From Candidatus Kapaibacterium sp. (GTDB taxonomy: Bacteria; Bacteroidota; Ignavibacteria; Kapaibacteriales; NICIL-2), in NCBI GenBank assembly GCA_026003495.1, contig BPHK01000001.1:2129229-2193228 (forward strand): DNA of 64,000 nucleotides. The letters are read 5' to 3'. The notes beneath the pieces are model-generated. The model was not told the origin of the DNA, did no database searches, and worked only from the letters and a program-made list of their open reading frames with translations. This document shows, piece by piece, positions 1-9,882 of the stretch (within the stretch, counting starts at the first letter, position 1; each line of letters begins with the position of its first letter). A program made the position numbers and the translations under genes.

Positions 1-1220
1 GCGCCAAGAGAGAGTGTTACAATCCGCCGCACCGCACGATCCCCACGAATCACCGTAATCGCAATCTTGACGAGCGTGTTGGTGAGCATTGCCGCTACAA
101 CGACACTTTCGGCAACGGCAAGAGCGACGTTTCCCGCTGCAGTACTACCGCTCATCGCGATGGTGATCGCATCCAGATCAGCCAAACCACTGATCGCACC
201 GAGTGCCAGGAGCCCGCTCCTGCCGAACGCGTCGTTGAGGATCGCTCCAAGCGACGCAATTGCAGCATAGAACCCACCGAACGCGAGCGCAGAGTGGAGC
301 TGGGCAGGATTCCCTGGAAATGCAGGCAATGGTGCATCATCCTCTGGCGATAGTGAAGTCACCCTCCGCACTGCAAGCCATAATGCGCCCAACCCTGCTG
401 CAGCACTCGCCAGCAACACAGGGAACAACTGTGCTAAAAATGCCCGATGGAAGACAGCAGCAAAAAATCCAACGCGGAGGAACATCACACTCGAGGCCAA
501 CGCTATCCCGATGCCGTAGAACTGCACCGTCCGAGGATTTGTACGACTCTGTGAGGCAAACGACCACGTCACTGCTGTCGAAGAAACCAAACTCCCGACA
601 ATTGCGCTCAGCACAATGCTATGGCGCGCGTGGAGGTACTTTGTGGCAACGTAGCCTGCAACGTTGATTGCGGTCACGAGCGCAACTACCATCCAGATCC
701 GTCGCGGGTTGAGCACACCGTGCGGTCCAAGCGGCATATCCGGCAGCAAGGGCAACACGACCGCTGCCACAACCGCGAACGTCACGATTGCACGGACATC
801 GTTCGGTGTCAGTGTCTCCACCCACCGGTGGAGTTGCACCTTCTGTGAAAGGAGCACCGTTCCGACCACTGCACCCAATAATGCTGGAACCGTATGCCCC
901 GCACCAAGCGCAACTCCGACGACACCGGCAAGGACCAGCGCCAGCTCAGTTGTAATGCCGCGTGTCTTTCCACTGATGTCCGCAGCAACTGCGATGCCTG
1001 CGATTGCAATGATTCCTGCACCGGCAATGATTCCACCGAACTGCGTGCTGAGCAGCCCCGCGATGTATCCGATCACGCAGCTCAAGGGGAAGGTCCGTAT
1101 GCCACCAATTGCCGTATGATGGACACGCTTGGATACCTCACGCTCCATGCCCATGAGCAATCCCAGCGCCAGTGCCAGCGCGAAGTTGATCAGCTGCTGC
1201 GTCTCAAAGACAAACTCCAT
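1..1220 (-). CDS. MgtC/SapB-DUF4010 family membrane protein (3' part cut by window edge)
   Basis: Reading the minus strand from the ATG at 1220 gives an open frame of 406 codons with no stop before the left edge. The translation starts MEFVFETQQLINFALALALG and continues with many hydrophobic helices. The N-terminal block (residues about 8-150) resembles the MgtC/SapB membrane domain, with GLLMGMERE near residue 20 and IGGIRTFPL near 37. The later part (about 180-400) resembles DUF4010, with AIVGSLVSSTAVTWSFA and GAISGLADLDAITIAM. The family is an inner-membrane protein of uncertain role, sometimes linked to magnesium stress. No strong Shine-Dalgarno is visible. It is divergent from the aconitase gene. 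The C-terminus is missing because the window ends. Confidence 0.85.
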   Translation of the reverse strand, partial: MEFVFETQQLINFALALALGLLMGMEREVSKRVHHTAIGGIRTFPLSCVIGYIAGLLSTQFGGIIAGAGIIAIAGIAVAADISGKTRGITTELALVLAGVVGVALGAGHTVPALLGAVVGTVLLSQKVQLHRWVETLTPNDVRAIVTFAVVAAVVLPLLPDMPLGPHGVLNPRRIWMVVALVTAINVAGYVATKYLHARHSIVLSAIVGSLVSSTAVTWSFASQSRTNPRTVQFYGIGIALASSVMFLRVGFFAAVFHRAFLAQLFPVLLASAAAGLGALWLAVRRVTSLSPEDDAPLPAFPGNPAQLHSALAFGGFYAAIASLGAILNDAFGRSGLLALGAISGLADLDAITIAMSGSTAAGNVALAVAESVVVAAMLTNTLVKIAITVIRGDRAVRRIVTLSLG

Positions 1221-1397
1221 GGTGACCGTTGTTCGTTGAACAGATACTCTGCTGCAGTACGCCTGCCAAGCCAATGCCCATCGCAACGCGAAAAATAATC
1301 ATCGCCACCACAGCGGAGAGGAGGCAATTTCCACAGCGTGATTCCGTCTTGTGCAGCGCATATCCTCAGTTCCACACCCTTACCGAAGGAGAGCCCA

Positions 1398-3653
1398 ATG
1401 GCATTTGATTTCGAGATGATCCGCCGCGTTTATGAGCGACTGCCAGAGCGCGTCGCCGCAGCACGTCGCATCGTCGGCCGCCCAATGACGCTTGCCGAGA
1501 AGATACTCTACGCCCACATGGCAGAGTTGCCTTCCTCGCCTCCAGTGCGTGGGAACGACTACATCGAGTTCTACCCCGACCGCGTCGCAATGCAGGATGC
1601 AACTGCACAGATGGCGTTGCTGCAGTTCATGAGCGCGGGTATCCCGCGGGTAGCTGTGCCGACAACAGTGCACTGCGACCACTTGATCCGCGCTGAACGC
1701 GGTGCAAAAGAGGACCTCCAAACCGCCCTCATCGAAAACGACGAAGTTTTTCAGTTCCTCGCATCGGTCTCAAAAAAGTACGGTATCGGCTTCTGGAAAC
1801 CGGGCGCAGGGATTATTCACCAGGTGGTGCTCGAAAACTACGCCTTCCCCGGCGGAATGATGATCGGCACCGACTCGCACACACCGAACGCGGGTGGCCT
1901 AGGCATGGTGGCAATCGGCGTCGGCGGTGCCGATGCAGTAGACGTTATGGCTGGAATGCCGTGGGAATTACTCATGCCTAAGCACATCGGCGTGCGATTG
2001 ACCGGACGCATGAGTGGATGGACTGCACCAAAGGATGTGATTCTCAAGCTGGCTGGAATTCTCACGGTCAAAGGTGGGACCGGCGCGATCATCGAGTACT
2101 TCGGTGATGGATGCGCAACCATCAGCGCGACGGGCAAAGCAACCATCTGCAACATGGGCGCTGAAGTTGGCGCGACCACTTCAATCTTCCCCTACGACGA
2201 GGCAATGGATCGCTACCTGCGCGCGACCGGCCGTTCTGACGTCGCCGATGCAGCACGCCCACTGGCGGAATACCTCCGCCACGATGACGACGTCGAACGC
2301 AATCCGGAGAAGTACTTCGACCGCATCATCGAGATTGATCTTTCGACACTCGAGCCGCACATCAACGGACCCTTCACTCCGGACCGTGCAATGCCGATCA
2401 GCCAGTTCGTCAAGGAGGTCGAGAAAAACGGCTGGCCTGCTGATCTCCGGGTCGCACTCATCGGTTCGTGCACAAACTCCTCCTACGAGGACATGACGCG
2501 CGTAGCTGAAATTGCCGAGTACGCTGCCCAACACGGCTTGAAAGCAAAGTGTGAACTGACGATTACCCCAGGCTCAGAGCAAATCCGCGCCACAATGGAG
2601 CGCGATGGCATCCTGGAAAAACTCGAAGCAATTGGTGCAACCGTCCTCGCGAACGCATGCGGCCCGTGCATCGGCCAGTGGAAGCGGCACGACGTCAAAA
2701 AAGGCGACAAGAACTCGATCATCACCTCCTTCAACCGCAACTTCAGCGGACGGAACGATGGCAACCCCGACACCCATGCATTCGTCGCCTCTCCCGAAAC
2801 GGTGCTGGGTTTTGCCTTAGTGGGAGATCTGCGGATTGACTTCACCAAGCAGCCGATCAATGGTTCGGTGCTCAATCCACCGCGTGGAGAGGAACTCCCC
2901 CAGCGCGGCTTCGTCCCTGATCCAGAAGGCTACGTGCCCCCTGCCGAAGATGGTTCGCACATCGAAGTCATCATCCGACCAGATTCGCAGCGGCTGCAGA
3001 AACTCGAACCCTTCCCACCGCCGCGGAAAGAAGAGTTCCGCGATATGGTACTCCTGCTCAAGGTCAAGGGGAAATGCACAACCGATCACATCTCACCGGC
3101 GGGTCCGTGGCTTCGCTTCCGCGGACATTTGGACAACATCTCCAACAACATGTTCACCGGCGCAACCAATGCCTTCAATGGCAAGCTCAACTCAGCAAAG
3201 AACGTGTTCACCGGCCAGTACGACGAAGTGCCGAAGGTTGCACGGGATTACAAGGCACGCGGGGTGTCGTGGATCGTTGTCGGCGAAGAAAACTACGGCG
3301 AAGGTTCATCGCGTGAGCACGCCGCGATGGAACCGCGGTACTTGGGCGGGAAGGTCATCTTGGTCAAATCGTTCGCCCGCATTCACGAGACGAACCTCAA
3401 AAAGCAAGGGATGCTGCCGCTGGTATTCGACAACCCTGCTGATTACGACCGCATCGGCGAAGATGATCGCTTTACGCTCGACATCGAGCAACTTCGACCA
3501 GGCGAGCCGCTCGAAATGCTCGTTCGCAAACCCGATGGAAGCGAGCATCGCATTCTCGTGCGGCATTCGATGAATGAGCACCAAATCGAGTGGTTCTGGG
3601 CAGGAAGCGCACTCAACCTGATGGCACAGCGACTCCGCGTGCAGACGACATAG
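1398..3653 (+). CDS. acn: Aconitate hydratase (mitochondrial-type aconitase)
   Basis: Aconitase interconverts citrate and isocitrate in the TCA cycle and carries a [4Fe-4S] cluster in the cytoplasm. The 751-residue product has the cluster ligands C358 (GSCTNSS), C421 and C424 (ACGPCIGQW), with the 63- and 3-residue spacing of the mitochondrial-type enzyme. [12 protein letters not shown] lies at 158-169. The C-terminal swivel domain has [17 protein letters not shown] chose ATG 1398 over an upstream in-frame start at 1338 because AAGGAG sits 8 bases before it and the family begins here. The gene stands alone, convergent with the outer-membrane protein gene to its right. Confidence 0.96.
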   Translation: MAFDFEMIRRVYERLPERVAAARRIVGRPMTLAEKILYAHMAELPSSPPVRGNDYIEFYPDRVAMQDATAQMALLQFMSAGIPRVAVPTTVHCDHLIRAERGAKEDLQTALIENDEVFQFLASVSKKYGIGFWKPGAGIIHQVVLENYAFPGGMMIGTDSHTPNAGGLGMVAIGVGGADAVDVMAGMPWELLMPKHIGVRLTGRMSGWTAPKDVILKLAGILTVKGGTGAIIEYFGDGCATISATGKATICNMGAEVGATTSIFPYDEAMDRYLRATGRSDVADAARPLAEYLRHDDDVERNPEKYFDRIIEIDLSTLEPHINGPFTPDRAMPISQFVKEVEKNGWPADLRVALIGSCTNSSYEDMTRVAEIAEYAAQHGLKAKCELTITPGSEQIRATMERDGILEKLEAIGATVLANACGPCIGQWKRHDVKKGDKNSIITSFNRNFSGRNDGNPDTHAFVASPETVLGFALVGDLRIDFTKQPINGSVLNPPRGEELPQRGFVPDPEGYVPPAEDGSHIEVIIRPDSQRLQKLEPFPPPRKEEFRDMVLLLKVKGKCTTDHISPAGPWLRFRGHLDNISNNMFTGATNAFNGKLNSAKNVFTGQYDEVPKVARDYKARGVSWIVVGEENYGEGSSREHAAMEPRYLGGKVILVKSFARIHETNLKKQGMLPLVFDNPADYDRIGEDDRFTLDIEQLRPGEPLEMLVRKPDGSEHRILVRHSMNEHQIEWFWAGSALNLMAQRLRVQTT

Positions 3654-3696
3654 CTTTCACACGACGTAAATGGAGGTGCGTGTGCCCCAACGTGTC

Positions 3697-4626
3697 CTAC
3701 CAGAGTATCAGCGTCGTACGCAGCTCGCCGAATACGCCCCAGCTCGGGACAAGCTGGATACCGTTGGTGCGCTCGTAGAGTGGCACTTGCACGCCGAGTC
3801 GAACGATGAACGGCTCCCACAGCGTCAGTGCAACAGCAGGCAGCAGCTCGATGCGGAACGTCCCCGTTGCGCTGACGAGCGTTTCGCCGATGCGGTCAGG
3901 AGACGTCCAGCGCCACCGGCTGAGCAGTAGCGGAACGATCGGCAGATCGAGTGCTGTCGTGCTCAGCGCAAGGAGTGCCTGGACGTCGGTCCCCATCGTT
4001 CGGCCATTGACGTTGGTTCCAGGCTTACGAACAAGAATCGAAAGCGCAGCGTTTGCTTCAGGGTCATCGAAACGATAGGCGCAGAATCCCCAGGCGAGTG
4101 CATCCCATGTGCTGGTGCCAGGCTGCACGTCGAGCGGCAACTCGACCCCACCGTCAGAGCGCTGGTAGTCTCCCGTCGGAGCTTTCGCTCCAATGCCGAG
4201 CGCAACAGTCCACGACGTAAGTGGAGAAGGTGGCACCACAGTGTATTTGACAATACCGAAGGCATCGCTCAAGCCCGCAGCGTGGTAGCGGTATACCGTC
4301 CCACTCGCAGAGACCCAGCGCGCTTTGTCTGTCAAGGGAAGTACTACGAGAACGCTCCACTGGCGAAGCGGGGAAAGCTCCAGCTCGAGATTGAGCGAAT
4401 GTGCCCACGCGCGGCGTTGGTATGGATCGGCAATCGCTTGACTGCCGTTGAGCGTGCGATCCATCGCGGTGTATGCGTAGACAGTAGCTGCAGTCATCGT
4501 TCCAACAGGCAGAGATCCCCGTTCAGTCCCACCGAGGAACGTCCCCGTCCCACCACAGCAGCTCTGACTGTAGAGCGCACCACCCACAGCGAGCATGCTC
4601 AGAACAGCCAAGAGCACAAGGAGCAT
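3697..4626 (-). CDS. Predicted outer-membrane beta-barrel protein, function unknown
   Basis: The product is about 310 residues. It starts with a hydrophobic signal peptide (MLLVLLAVLSMLAVGGALYS). A cysteine pair (SQSCCGGTGTF) near the cleavage region leaves a lipid attachment possible. The rest alternates polar and hydrophobic residues with many aromatic strand ends, as in OmpA- or meta-pathway-type porins, and ends on a hydrophobic residue (LRTTLILW) as barrels usually do. ATG 4626 follows the stop of the upstream lipoprotein gene by 2 bases, so the two are probably translationally coupled. I do not recognise a specific family; barrel assignment is an inference from composition. Confidence 0.6.
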   Translation of the reverse strand: MLLVLLAVLSMLAVGGALYSQSCCGGTGTFLGGTERGSLPVGTMTAATVYAYTAMDRTLNGSQAIADPYQRRAWAHSLNLELELSPLRQWSVLVVLPLTDKARWVSASGTVYRYHAAGLSDAFGIVKYTVVPPSPLTSWTVALGIGAKAPTGDYQRSDGGVELPLDVQPGTSTWDALAWGFCAYRFDDPEANAALSILVRKPGTNVNGRTMGTDVQALLALSTTALDLPIVPLLLSRWRWTSPDRIGETLVSATGTFRIELLPAVALTLWEPFIVRLGVQVPLYERTNGIQLVPSWGVFGELRTTLILW

Positions 4627-4628
4627 CG

Positions 4629-4994
4629 TCAGAGAACAAAAACCGTGAAGAGCCGTCGGTCTTGGCCACCACGACCGTCGTGCACAGCAACTTCCAGCGT
4701 AGCACTCAAACCGCTGCAGCACGGTGCGGGAAGGAACGTCACCTGCGCACCGGAGCCTAGAATATCACCATCGCTGGCGCGCCAAAAGTAACTCAGCTCG
4801 TCCCCATCGGGATCACGTGCGTAACAGGTAACCGTTACCGGTTGACCGACAATTGCTGCTCCTGCGACGACGATGCTGTCAATGACGGGTGGATGATTCT
4901 CTCCTGAGGCTGTAGGGGAAGGATCCGACGAGCACGAAAGGAACACTGCTCCAGTAACGAATGCCAACAATGCCAAGAGAGAGCGCATAAACAT
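4629..4994 (-). CDS. Small lipoprotein with an Ig/PKD-like domain
   Basis: The 121-residue product begins MFMRSLLALLAFVTGAVFLS followed by CSS, a clear type II signal peptide with cysteine in the lipobox. The body (HPPVIDSIVVAG, ARDPDGDELSYFWRASDG, VAVHDGRGGQDRR) matches the strand pattern of PKD/cadherin-like domains found in secreted Bacteroidota proteins. A longer frame upstream (to 5087) runs through the divergent promoter region, so I use ATG 4994; ATG 4988 is also possible. It probably forms a two-gene operon with the barrel-like protein downstream. The role is unknown. Confidence 0.7.
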   Translation of the reverse strand: MFMRSLLALLAFVTGAVFLSCSSDPSPTASGENHPPVIDSIVVAGAAIVGQPVTVTCYARDPDGDELSYFWRASDGDILGSGAQVTFLPAPCCSGLSATLEVAVHDGRGGQDRRLFTVFVL

Positions 4995-5004
4995 CTTTTC
5001 GGAG

Positions 5005-5034
5005 GTTGTAACTAGGTAAAAATACGTATATTTG
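5005..5034 (+). promoter_or_regulatory. Bacteroidota-type promoter for the DoxX gene
   Basis: TATATTTG at 5027-5034 fits the -7 element TAnnTTTG, and GTTG at 5005-5008 lies 18 bases upstream as a weak -33 element. The DoxX start codon is about 50 bases downstream. Confidence 0.5.
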
Positions 5035-5085
5035 TTTGGAATCTCATCATGCATGTTAGTAGCACGAACTCTAATGGAGGTTGCC

Positions 5086-5478
5086 ATGCCATACGTGCCA
5101 CTTCTCGGACGGGTTCTCTATAGCCTCATCTTTCTGATGAGCGGGTTGAAAGTACATTTTTCCGCACAGGGAGTCCAATATGCTGAGGCAAATGGTGTCC
5201 CTGCAGCATCTGTCCTAGTGCCGCTAAGCGGAATTCTTGAAATCCTCGGTGCACTAAGCATTATCATTGGCTATCGCGCCAAGCTCGGTGCGTGGCTACT
5301 AGTGCTCTTTCTGGTGCCTGTGACGTTCACAATGCATGCATTCTGGGCGGTCACCGACCCGATGCAGCAGCAAATTCAGCTATCCATGTTCCTGAAGAAT
5401 CTTGCATTGCTCGGCGGCGCGCTGATCATCGCGTACCACGGCGCTGGACCGATCAGTCTCGACGAGCGCAAGCGTTAG
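5086..5478 (+). CDS. DoxX family membrane protein
   Basis: The 130-residue product has four predicted membrane segments: residues about 4-22 (PLLGRVLYSLIFLMSG), 43-65, 70-90 and 105-122. The order and the motif RVLYSLIFLMSGLKVHF match the DoxX family of small inner-membrane proteins, whose biochemical role is poorly defined (quinone-linked or redox functions have been proposed). I chose ATG 5086 because GGAGG lies 8 bases before it; upstream in-frame starts at 5032 and 5074 lack a ribosome site. It is a single gene with its own promoter. Confidence 0.8.
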   Translation: MPYVPLLGRVLYSLIFLMSGLKVHFSAQGVQYAEANGVPAASVLVPLSGILEILGALSIIIGYRAKLGAWLLVLFLVPVTFTMHAFWAVTDPMQQQIQLSMFLKNLALLGGALIIAYHGAGPISLDERKR

Positions 5479-5602
5479 CGTCGTCCAGCGGGCGTCACCG
5501 TCCGTTTGCTCTCCATTGTAGCGATCGACAGAATCGCTCAATGGCACACTTTCTGTGTTGACCATATGGTAACATGTATCACAGTAACGTTATTTCCGTT
5601 GT

Positions 5603-7234
5603 ATGCGTACGATAGAACAACTTCTGGAAACACTGAGGGCGGAAGCGCAGCAGAACCCTGCATTTCGAAATACAGTGGAACTCCTTCTTGCATTAGGAGA
5701 GGAGATTCTCCGCCCATCTGAGCATCAACTGACTACCCCAACACATGATCAGCTTTCCCATCATCCGTCCGTATCGGAGGAGGGGTGTACAAAAAACGAG
5801 GCAAGTATTCACGAACCGACACAATCCCCCTCTGATGAAGATTTAGAGCGCCTCATTGCGCATTTCCGTAGTGGTGAAGCGCACGACGCTGCACTCTCCC
5901 GGCTGACTGAACGCTCCTGGGCAATCACTGATGACGGTGGAGAAGCAACACTCATCGAACCACCCTTCGACGCTGAGCTCGTAGCAACACGCGCTCGTCT
6001 CAAAGCGGAAGTAGCGCGTTGGTGTGCCGACCGCCTCCGGGGCAACATCCCACCCGATGCAGAAGCTCACTACTACCGTAGTGCGATCACACGTGCAAAG
6101 GCATTGCCACAGTGTTACCTGTGGATGCTCGACTACCGCGGTCCCATTACAATGCTTGAGTATGTTGCTGATTGCTACGACGCAGTCGCCGAAGTCGCCG
6201 AACTTGTGCCCTATATCCCAAAGGAACGTCACCGTCCTGACTGGGCTGATCGACTGCTCGAGCTTGCGGCAACAGCACAATCAGCACTCCACCACGCATT
6301 GCGCAATTCCGGTCAAGACGTTCGCCGCTACCCCGATTCTGACCAGGAGGCTCTTGTTGAGTGGCTCAAGTGGTACACGAAGAAATTCCAAAAGTTCATT
6401 CCACGCCACATGGAGCTCCGCGATCCTGCCGACTATACACGCTCGGCGGAGCTCATTGCTGAACTGGATAAATTGCGAACTGATCTCCAGAACACCGTGC
6501 TTGAGTTCGACGGTGTATCGCTCGAGAGCGGAATCCAGGCACCCAAGCCCATGCCTACCTCAGTGATTGCCAAAAAGCGGCTCCGGACGCTTCGCTACCA
6601 TGTCGGGCATATCCTGCGTCGGAGCATCGAACCTGAGCACCACTGGCGGAAAATCCGTGAACAAGTCGAGTCACTCGTCGAATCCGGCATTCCCCCGAGT
6701 AACGTTGAATTGCGAGACGCGCTCTTGCCAATCATCGAGGAAATGCCCACCAGCGATGACTTTCTCTCCCAGCCTCTCCGACTCGTCCTTCGGGAAATTG
6801 ACCGATACCTTGCACGGCAAGAATCTTCTGCACGTGTTCACTACGAGGTAAGTGCACCCTCTCCAGAGGTGCTCGCTGTGCGGTCAGCGCTCATCGGCAA
6901 AGTAGTTCTGCTCATTGGCGGGGATGAGCGTCCCTATAGTCGCAGTGCCATCGAAAAGGCATTCGGGTTAGCCAAACTCGAGTGGATAGCAACACGTCCG
7001 CACGAATCGCTCGATGTATTTCTGCCGTACTTGAAGCGACCTGAAATCGCCCTTGTCCTGCTTGCAATTCGATGGTCGAGTCATAGCTACGGAGAGATTG
7101 CGCCCCTGTGCAAAGAGTACGGTAAATCCCTCGTCCGCTTGCCCGGCGGCTACAGCCCCAACCAAATCGCCGCCCAAATCCTTGCACAAGCTGGAACAGC
7201 CCTTGGCGTAGATAGCTCCGGCGGCAGGACTTGA
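5603..7234 (+). CDS. Hypothetical protein with a C-terminal DUF2325-like domain
   Basis: The 543-residue soluble protein has an acidic helical N-terminus (MRTIEQLLETLRAEAQQNP) and a long helical middle. The C-terminal block at about 425-535 begins GKVVLLIGGDERPY and ends CKEYGKSLVRLPGGYSPNQI. Its Rossmann-like strand-helix pattern and GG motif resemble DUF2325, a small domain seen in several uncharacterised bacterial proteins. No catalytic motif is evident in the rest. The gene stands alone, and its last codons overlap the 3' end of the convergent tRNA-Asn gene by 19 bases. I cannot assign a function. Confidence 0.7.
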   Translation: MRTIEQLLETLRAEAQQNPAFRNTVELLLALGEEILRPSEHQLTTPTHDQLSHHPSVSEEGCTKNEASIHEPTQSPSDEDLERLIAHFRSGEAHDAALSRLTERSWAITDDGGEATLIEPPFDAELVATRARLKAEVARWCADRLRGNIPPDAEAHYYRSAITRAKALPQCYLWMLDYRGPITMLEYVADCYDAVAEVAELVPYIPKERHRPDWADRLLELAATAQSALHHALRNSGQDVRRYPDSDQEALVEWLKWYTKKFQKFIPRHMELRDPADYTRSAELIAELDKLRTDLQNTVLEFDGVSLESGIQAPKPMPTSVIAKKRLRTLRYHVGHILRRSIEPEHHWRKIREQVESLVESGIPPSNVELRDALLPIIEEMPTSDDFLSQPLRLVLREIDRYLARQESSARVHYEVSAPSPEVLAVRSALIGKVVLLIGGDERPYSRSAIEKAFGLAKLEWIATRPHESLDVFLPYLKRPEIALVLLAIRWSSHSYGEIAPLCKEYGKSLVRLPGGYSPNQIAAQILAQAGTALGVDSSGGRT

Positions 7235-7289
7235 ACCTGCGACCCTCTGATTAACAGTCAGATGCTCTAACCAACTGAGCTACGCCGGA
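7216..7289 (-). tRNA. tRNA-Asn (GTT)
   Basis: The minus strand folds as a 74-base tRNA without an encoded CCA. The acceptor arms are TCCGGCG and CGCCGGA, the D arm holds AGCTCAGTTGGTTAGAGC, the anticodon loop is CTGTTAA with anticodon GTT, and the T loop is GTTCAAG(T). The discriminator base is G, as expected for Asn. Its 3' end overlaps the end of the convergent DUF2325-like gene. Confidence 0.96.
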
Positions 7290-7298
7290 ATCGCGCTG

Positions 7299-7306
7299 CA
7301 AAAATA
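7299..7306 (-). promoter_or_regulatory. Putative promoter -7 element for tRNA-Asn
   Basis: On the minus strand TATTTTTG matches TAnnTTTG and ends 9 bases before the mature 5' end of the tRNA, which would give a very short 5' leader. No clear -33 box is seen. Confidence 0.45.
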
Positions 7307-7428
7307 CAACACACGCTCCCACCTCTTGGATGCACCCAGGCAGCGATTGGCCAATTGAGCCGCACAGCGTCGAGTACCGGTTTCTGCAAATTCGCAGCAC
7401 CTGCAGCATCCCTTATGAACCACAGACC

Positions 7429-8694
7429 ATGCGCAAACGTCTCCTCGATTCGACCTATCGTCCATCGTCGCTGGTAACGCCAGCGTGTACAGAGCTTCCC
7501 TCAGGACTGCGCGTCATCACCGATACCGTTCCCTATGCACGGACAGTCGCACTTGGCGTCTGGGTTGAGTGTGGCAGCCGTCACGATACAAGTGCTGGGA
7601 TTGCGCACATGCTCGAGCACGTCCTCTTTCGCCGCTCCCGGCGGACCAGCGGGATGGCTCGCTCCCGGCGGGTCGAAGAGCTCGGCGCATACCTAAATGC
7701 TTCGACCTCGAAAGAACTAACGTGCTACGACGTCCGCGGCCTGGCAGAGCATCTTGAGCAGCTTGTGGATATCCTCTTCGAGCTGGTCTTTGCGCCAGCA
7801 TTCACTCCGCGCGACGTCGAAAAAGAGCGTGCCATCATCGCTGAAGAGATCCGCTCCTACGAAGATGACCCTGAAGAGGTCGTCTGCGATGCACTCGATG
7901 AGCTGCTCTTTGGCTCGCACCCACTGGCACACCCAATCGCAGGAACGCTCGAGAGCATCGCTCAGATTACGGCCAGCGATCTCGAAGTCTTCCACTGCAC
8001 CTGGTACGTCGGCTCGCGCTGTGCGGTCATCGCCAGCGGACCAATCGAGCATCATGCACTGGTCGAGATCGTCGAGCGCGCACTTGAACGGTGGAGCGTA
8101 CCCTCCGGCATTCGCCCAATGAGTTCCCCACCACCCCGACGCCGTTCTCCGCAACGGCGGATTCTTGCCCGCACATTCCAACAGGCACATTGTGCGCTCG
8201 GAATCCGCGTCGCTGGTGCGCAGCATCCGAGCCGTCATGCGTTGGCGGTGCTCAACGTCCTCTGGGGCGATAGCAGCAGCTGCCGTCTCTACCGCCGTGT
8301 GCGTGAACAGCGTGCGTTAGCGTACAACGTGTATTCCACGCTCCAGCTGTGGAGCGATTGCGGCGAGCTAACCATCTATGCCGGCACCCACCCGAACCGC
8401 GTCACTGCAACGCTCGACGCAATCACCGACGAAATCGCGCGGCTCGGCACGGCAGCACCGACAGCAGCAGAATTCCGCCGTGCCCAGCAACAGTTGCGCG
8501 CTTCTCTGGTGATGAGCACCGAAAGCCTCTCGGCCCGCATGCATGCGCTTGCCAGAATGGTGCTCGAGGAAAAAAGGCTCGAACCGATCGAGGCCGGCAT
8601 CGAGTCAATCGAAAACACAACACTCGAACAGGTCCAATCGCTGGCTGCGAGCATAAGCGACCCCTCCCAGTGGTCCGTAGTCGTGTGTCAGTAA
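7429..8694 (+). CDS. M16 family zinc peptidase (pitrilysin/processing-peptidase type)
   Basis: The 421-residue product carries the inverted zinc motif HxxEH as HMLEH at 60-64 (ligands H60 and H64, catalytic E63). A distal glutamate lies in EKERAIIAEEIRSYEDDPEE near residues 130-150. N- and C-terminal M16 halves follow in order; the length fits a single two-domain M16 subunit. Such proteins degrade peptides or process proteins. I chose ATG 7429 (MRKRLLDST) because the upstream part of the open frame has no family match. It has no signal peptide. It converges with nadK 13 bases downstream. Confidence 0.88.
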   Translation: MRKRLLDSTYRPSSLVTPACTELPSGLRVITDTVPYARTVALGVWVECGSRHDTSAGIAHMLEHVLFRRSRRTSGMARSRRVEELGAYLNASTSKELTCYDVRGLAEHLEQLVDILFELVFAPAFTPRDVEKERAIIAEEIRSYEDDPEEVVCDALDELLFGSHPLAHPIAGTLESIAQITASDLEVFHCTWYVGSRCAVIASGPIEHHALVEIVERALERWSVPSGIRPMSSPPPRRRSPQRRILARTFQQAHCALGIRVAGAQHPSRHALAVLNVLWGDSSSCRLYRRVREQRALAYNVYSTLQLWSDCGELTIYAGTHPNRVTATLDAITDEIARLGTAAPTAAEFRRAQQQLRASLVMSTESLSARMHALARMVLEEKRLEPIEAGIESIENTTLEQVQSLAASISDPSQWSVVVCQ

Positions 8695-8707
8695 CGCATG
8701 CTGGTGC

Positions 8708-9595
8708 CTAGCGCGTGCGAGGGATCGTTGCATCCGCGCTCCAGAGCAACTTCTGCCGGAGAACGTCGAAGTACGTCGTGTCGGAGCGCTTGATCAGACG
8801 CGCCGTCTGCGAGGAGCGGCGAAGGGTACACCGCATCCCCGGCTCGAAGGGAGCAACATACTGCCCATCGGCAACGAGGGAAGCTGCATGACTTTCGGCA
8901 TCGAGCATGAGCGTGACCTCTGCGCTATCGCCGATGACGAGCGGCCGGAGCGTCAGCATGTGCGGGCAGATCGGCACGATGCAAAGTACCGGTGCTGATG
9001 GCGCCACAATTGGTCCGCCGCATGAGAGCGCATACGCCGTCGAACCGGTCGGTGTGGTCACGAGCAATCCATCGGCGCGATAGCGTGCGATGTAGTGCTC
9101 GTCCACCCACGCATGGATCGTGATCATCCGCGAGGAATCGCGCTTTTCCAGCGCAAACTCGTTGAGCGCGTAGAGCACGGTCGGGCGTTCGTCCAGCTCG
9201 ATTGTCGTCTCGACCATTGCCCGATCAACGATGCGGTACCGACCGCTGAGCACGTCATCAATCGTTGTCTCGAGCGCATCGGCGGGAAATTCCGCAAGGA
9301 AGCCGAGCTTGCCCAAGTTGACTCCCAACAGCGGCAGATCGCTTTCGGCAAGTTTCCGTGCGCACGCGAGCATCGTGCCATCGCCCCCAAAACACATGAC
9401 GACGTCGGCAAAGCGTCCGAATTCTTCCAACGGGAGCGCCTCGACCTGCTCGGCGAGCGCAGGCAGCATCCGCGCTTTGACTTCCGGCTCGACGCAGACC
9501 TCCGCACCGCGCTTGAGCAGCAGCTCGACTGCTTCCACCACGCGGCGGAGCGCATCGGTCTTCCCCAAGTTCACGTACAGTCCGATTCGGTTCAT
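8708..9595 (-). CDS. nadK: NAD kinase
   Basis: NAD kinase phosphorylates NAD to NADP. The 295-residue product has the family signatures GGDGTMLACAR near residue 70, GVNLGKLGFLAEF near 95, YRADGLLVTTPTGSTAY near 165 and SCGGPIVAPS. The start ATG overlaps the stop of the DUF1844 gene (ATGA at 9592-9595). It is the last gene of a three-gene operon that also holds the transhydrogenase subunit pntA2, so the operon as a whole concerns NADP(H) supply. Confidence 0.96.
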   Translation of the reverse strand: MNRIGLYVNLGKTDALRRVVEAVELLLKRGAEVCVEPEVKARMLPALAEQVEALPLEEFGRFADVVMCFGGDGTMLACARKLAESDLPLLGVNLGKLGFLAEFPADALETTIDDVLSGRYRIVDRAMVETTIELDERPTVLYALNEFALEKRDSSRMITIHAWVDEHYIARYRADGLLVTTPTGSTAYALSCGGPIVAPSAPVLCIVPICPHMLTLRPLVIGDSAEVTLMLDAESHAASLVADGQYVAPFEPGMRCTLRRSSQTARLIKRSDTTYFDVLRQKLLWSADATIPRTR

Positions 9596-9882
9596 CCGCG
9601 CATGCCCTCCGACGGTTGTGGCGACGAACTTGCTGCATCCCGGACCCGGACGTACGCCAACCGAAGTTCAGCAAGCGAGCCGAGGAGAAAGCGCTCCTCG
9701 TCGTCCGAACGTGCGGCTCGTGTACGTTGTTCGAGCAGGTCGAGGAGATCGATCGCAAGTCGCGCGGCGTCCAAATCCTGCCGTGGTTGATTCGACCCAG
9801 GTTCAGGCACCTCCCCCAACGCAACAAGCGCTTGCGTCACCAGCAACGCTCCAAGATCGCGTAAGTCCAACGGCCGATTCAT
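9592..9882 (-). CDS. DUF1844 family protein
   Basis: The 96-residue product matches the small DUF1844 family by its pattern: LVTQALVALGEVPEP at 14-28, then DAARLAIDLLDLLEQRT at 37-53, an acidic EE, and LAELRLAYVRVRD near the C-terminus. No enzymatic motif is visible and the family has no known function. The start overlaps the stop of pntA2 (ATGA) and the stop overlaps the start of nadK (ATGA), so all three are coupled. Confidence 0.8.
   Translation of the reverse strand: MNRPLDLRDLGALLVTQALVALGEVPEPGSNQPRQDLDAARLAIDLLDLLEQRTRAARSDDEERFLLGSLAELRLAYVRVRDAASSSPQPSEGMRG

Noticed and set aside
67..1119. Several plus-strand frames in the first 1.2 kb
   Set aside because: They are Pro/Thr/Ser-rich shadows of the minus-strand MgtC/DUF4010 gene, which runs off the edge.
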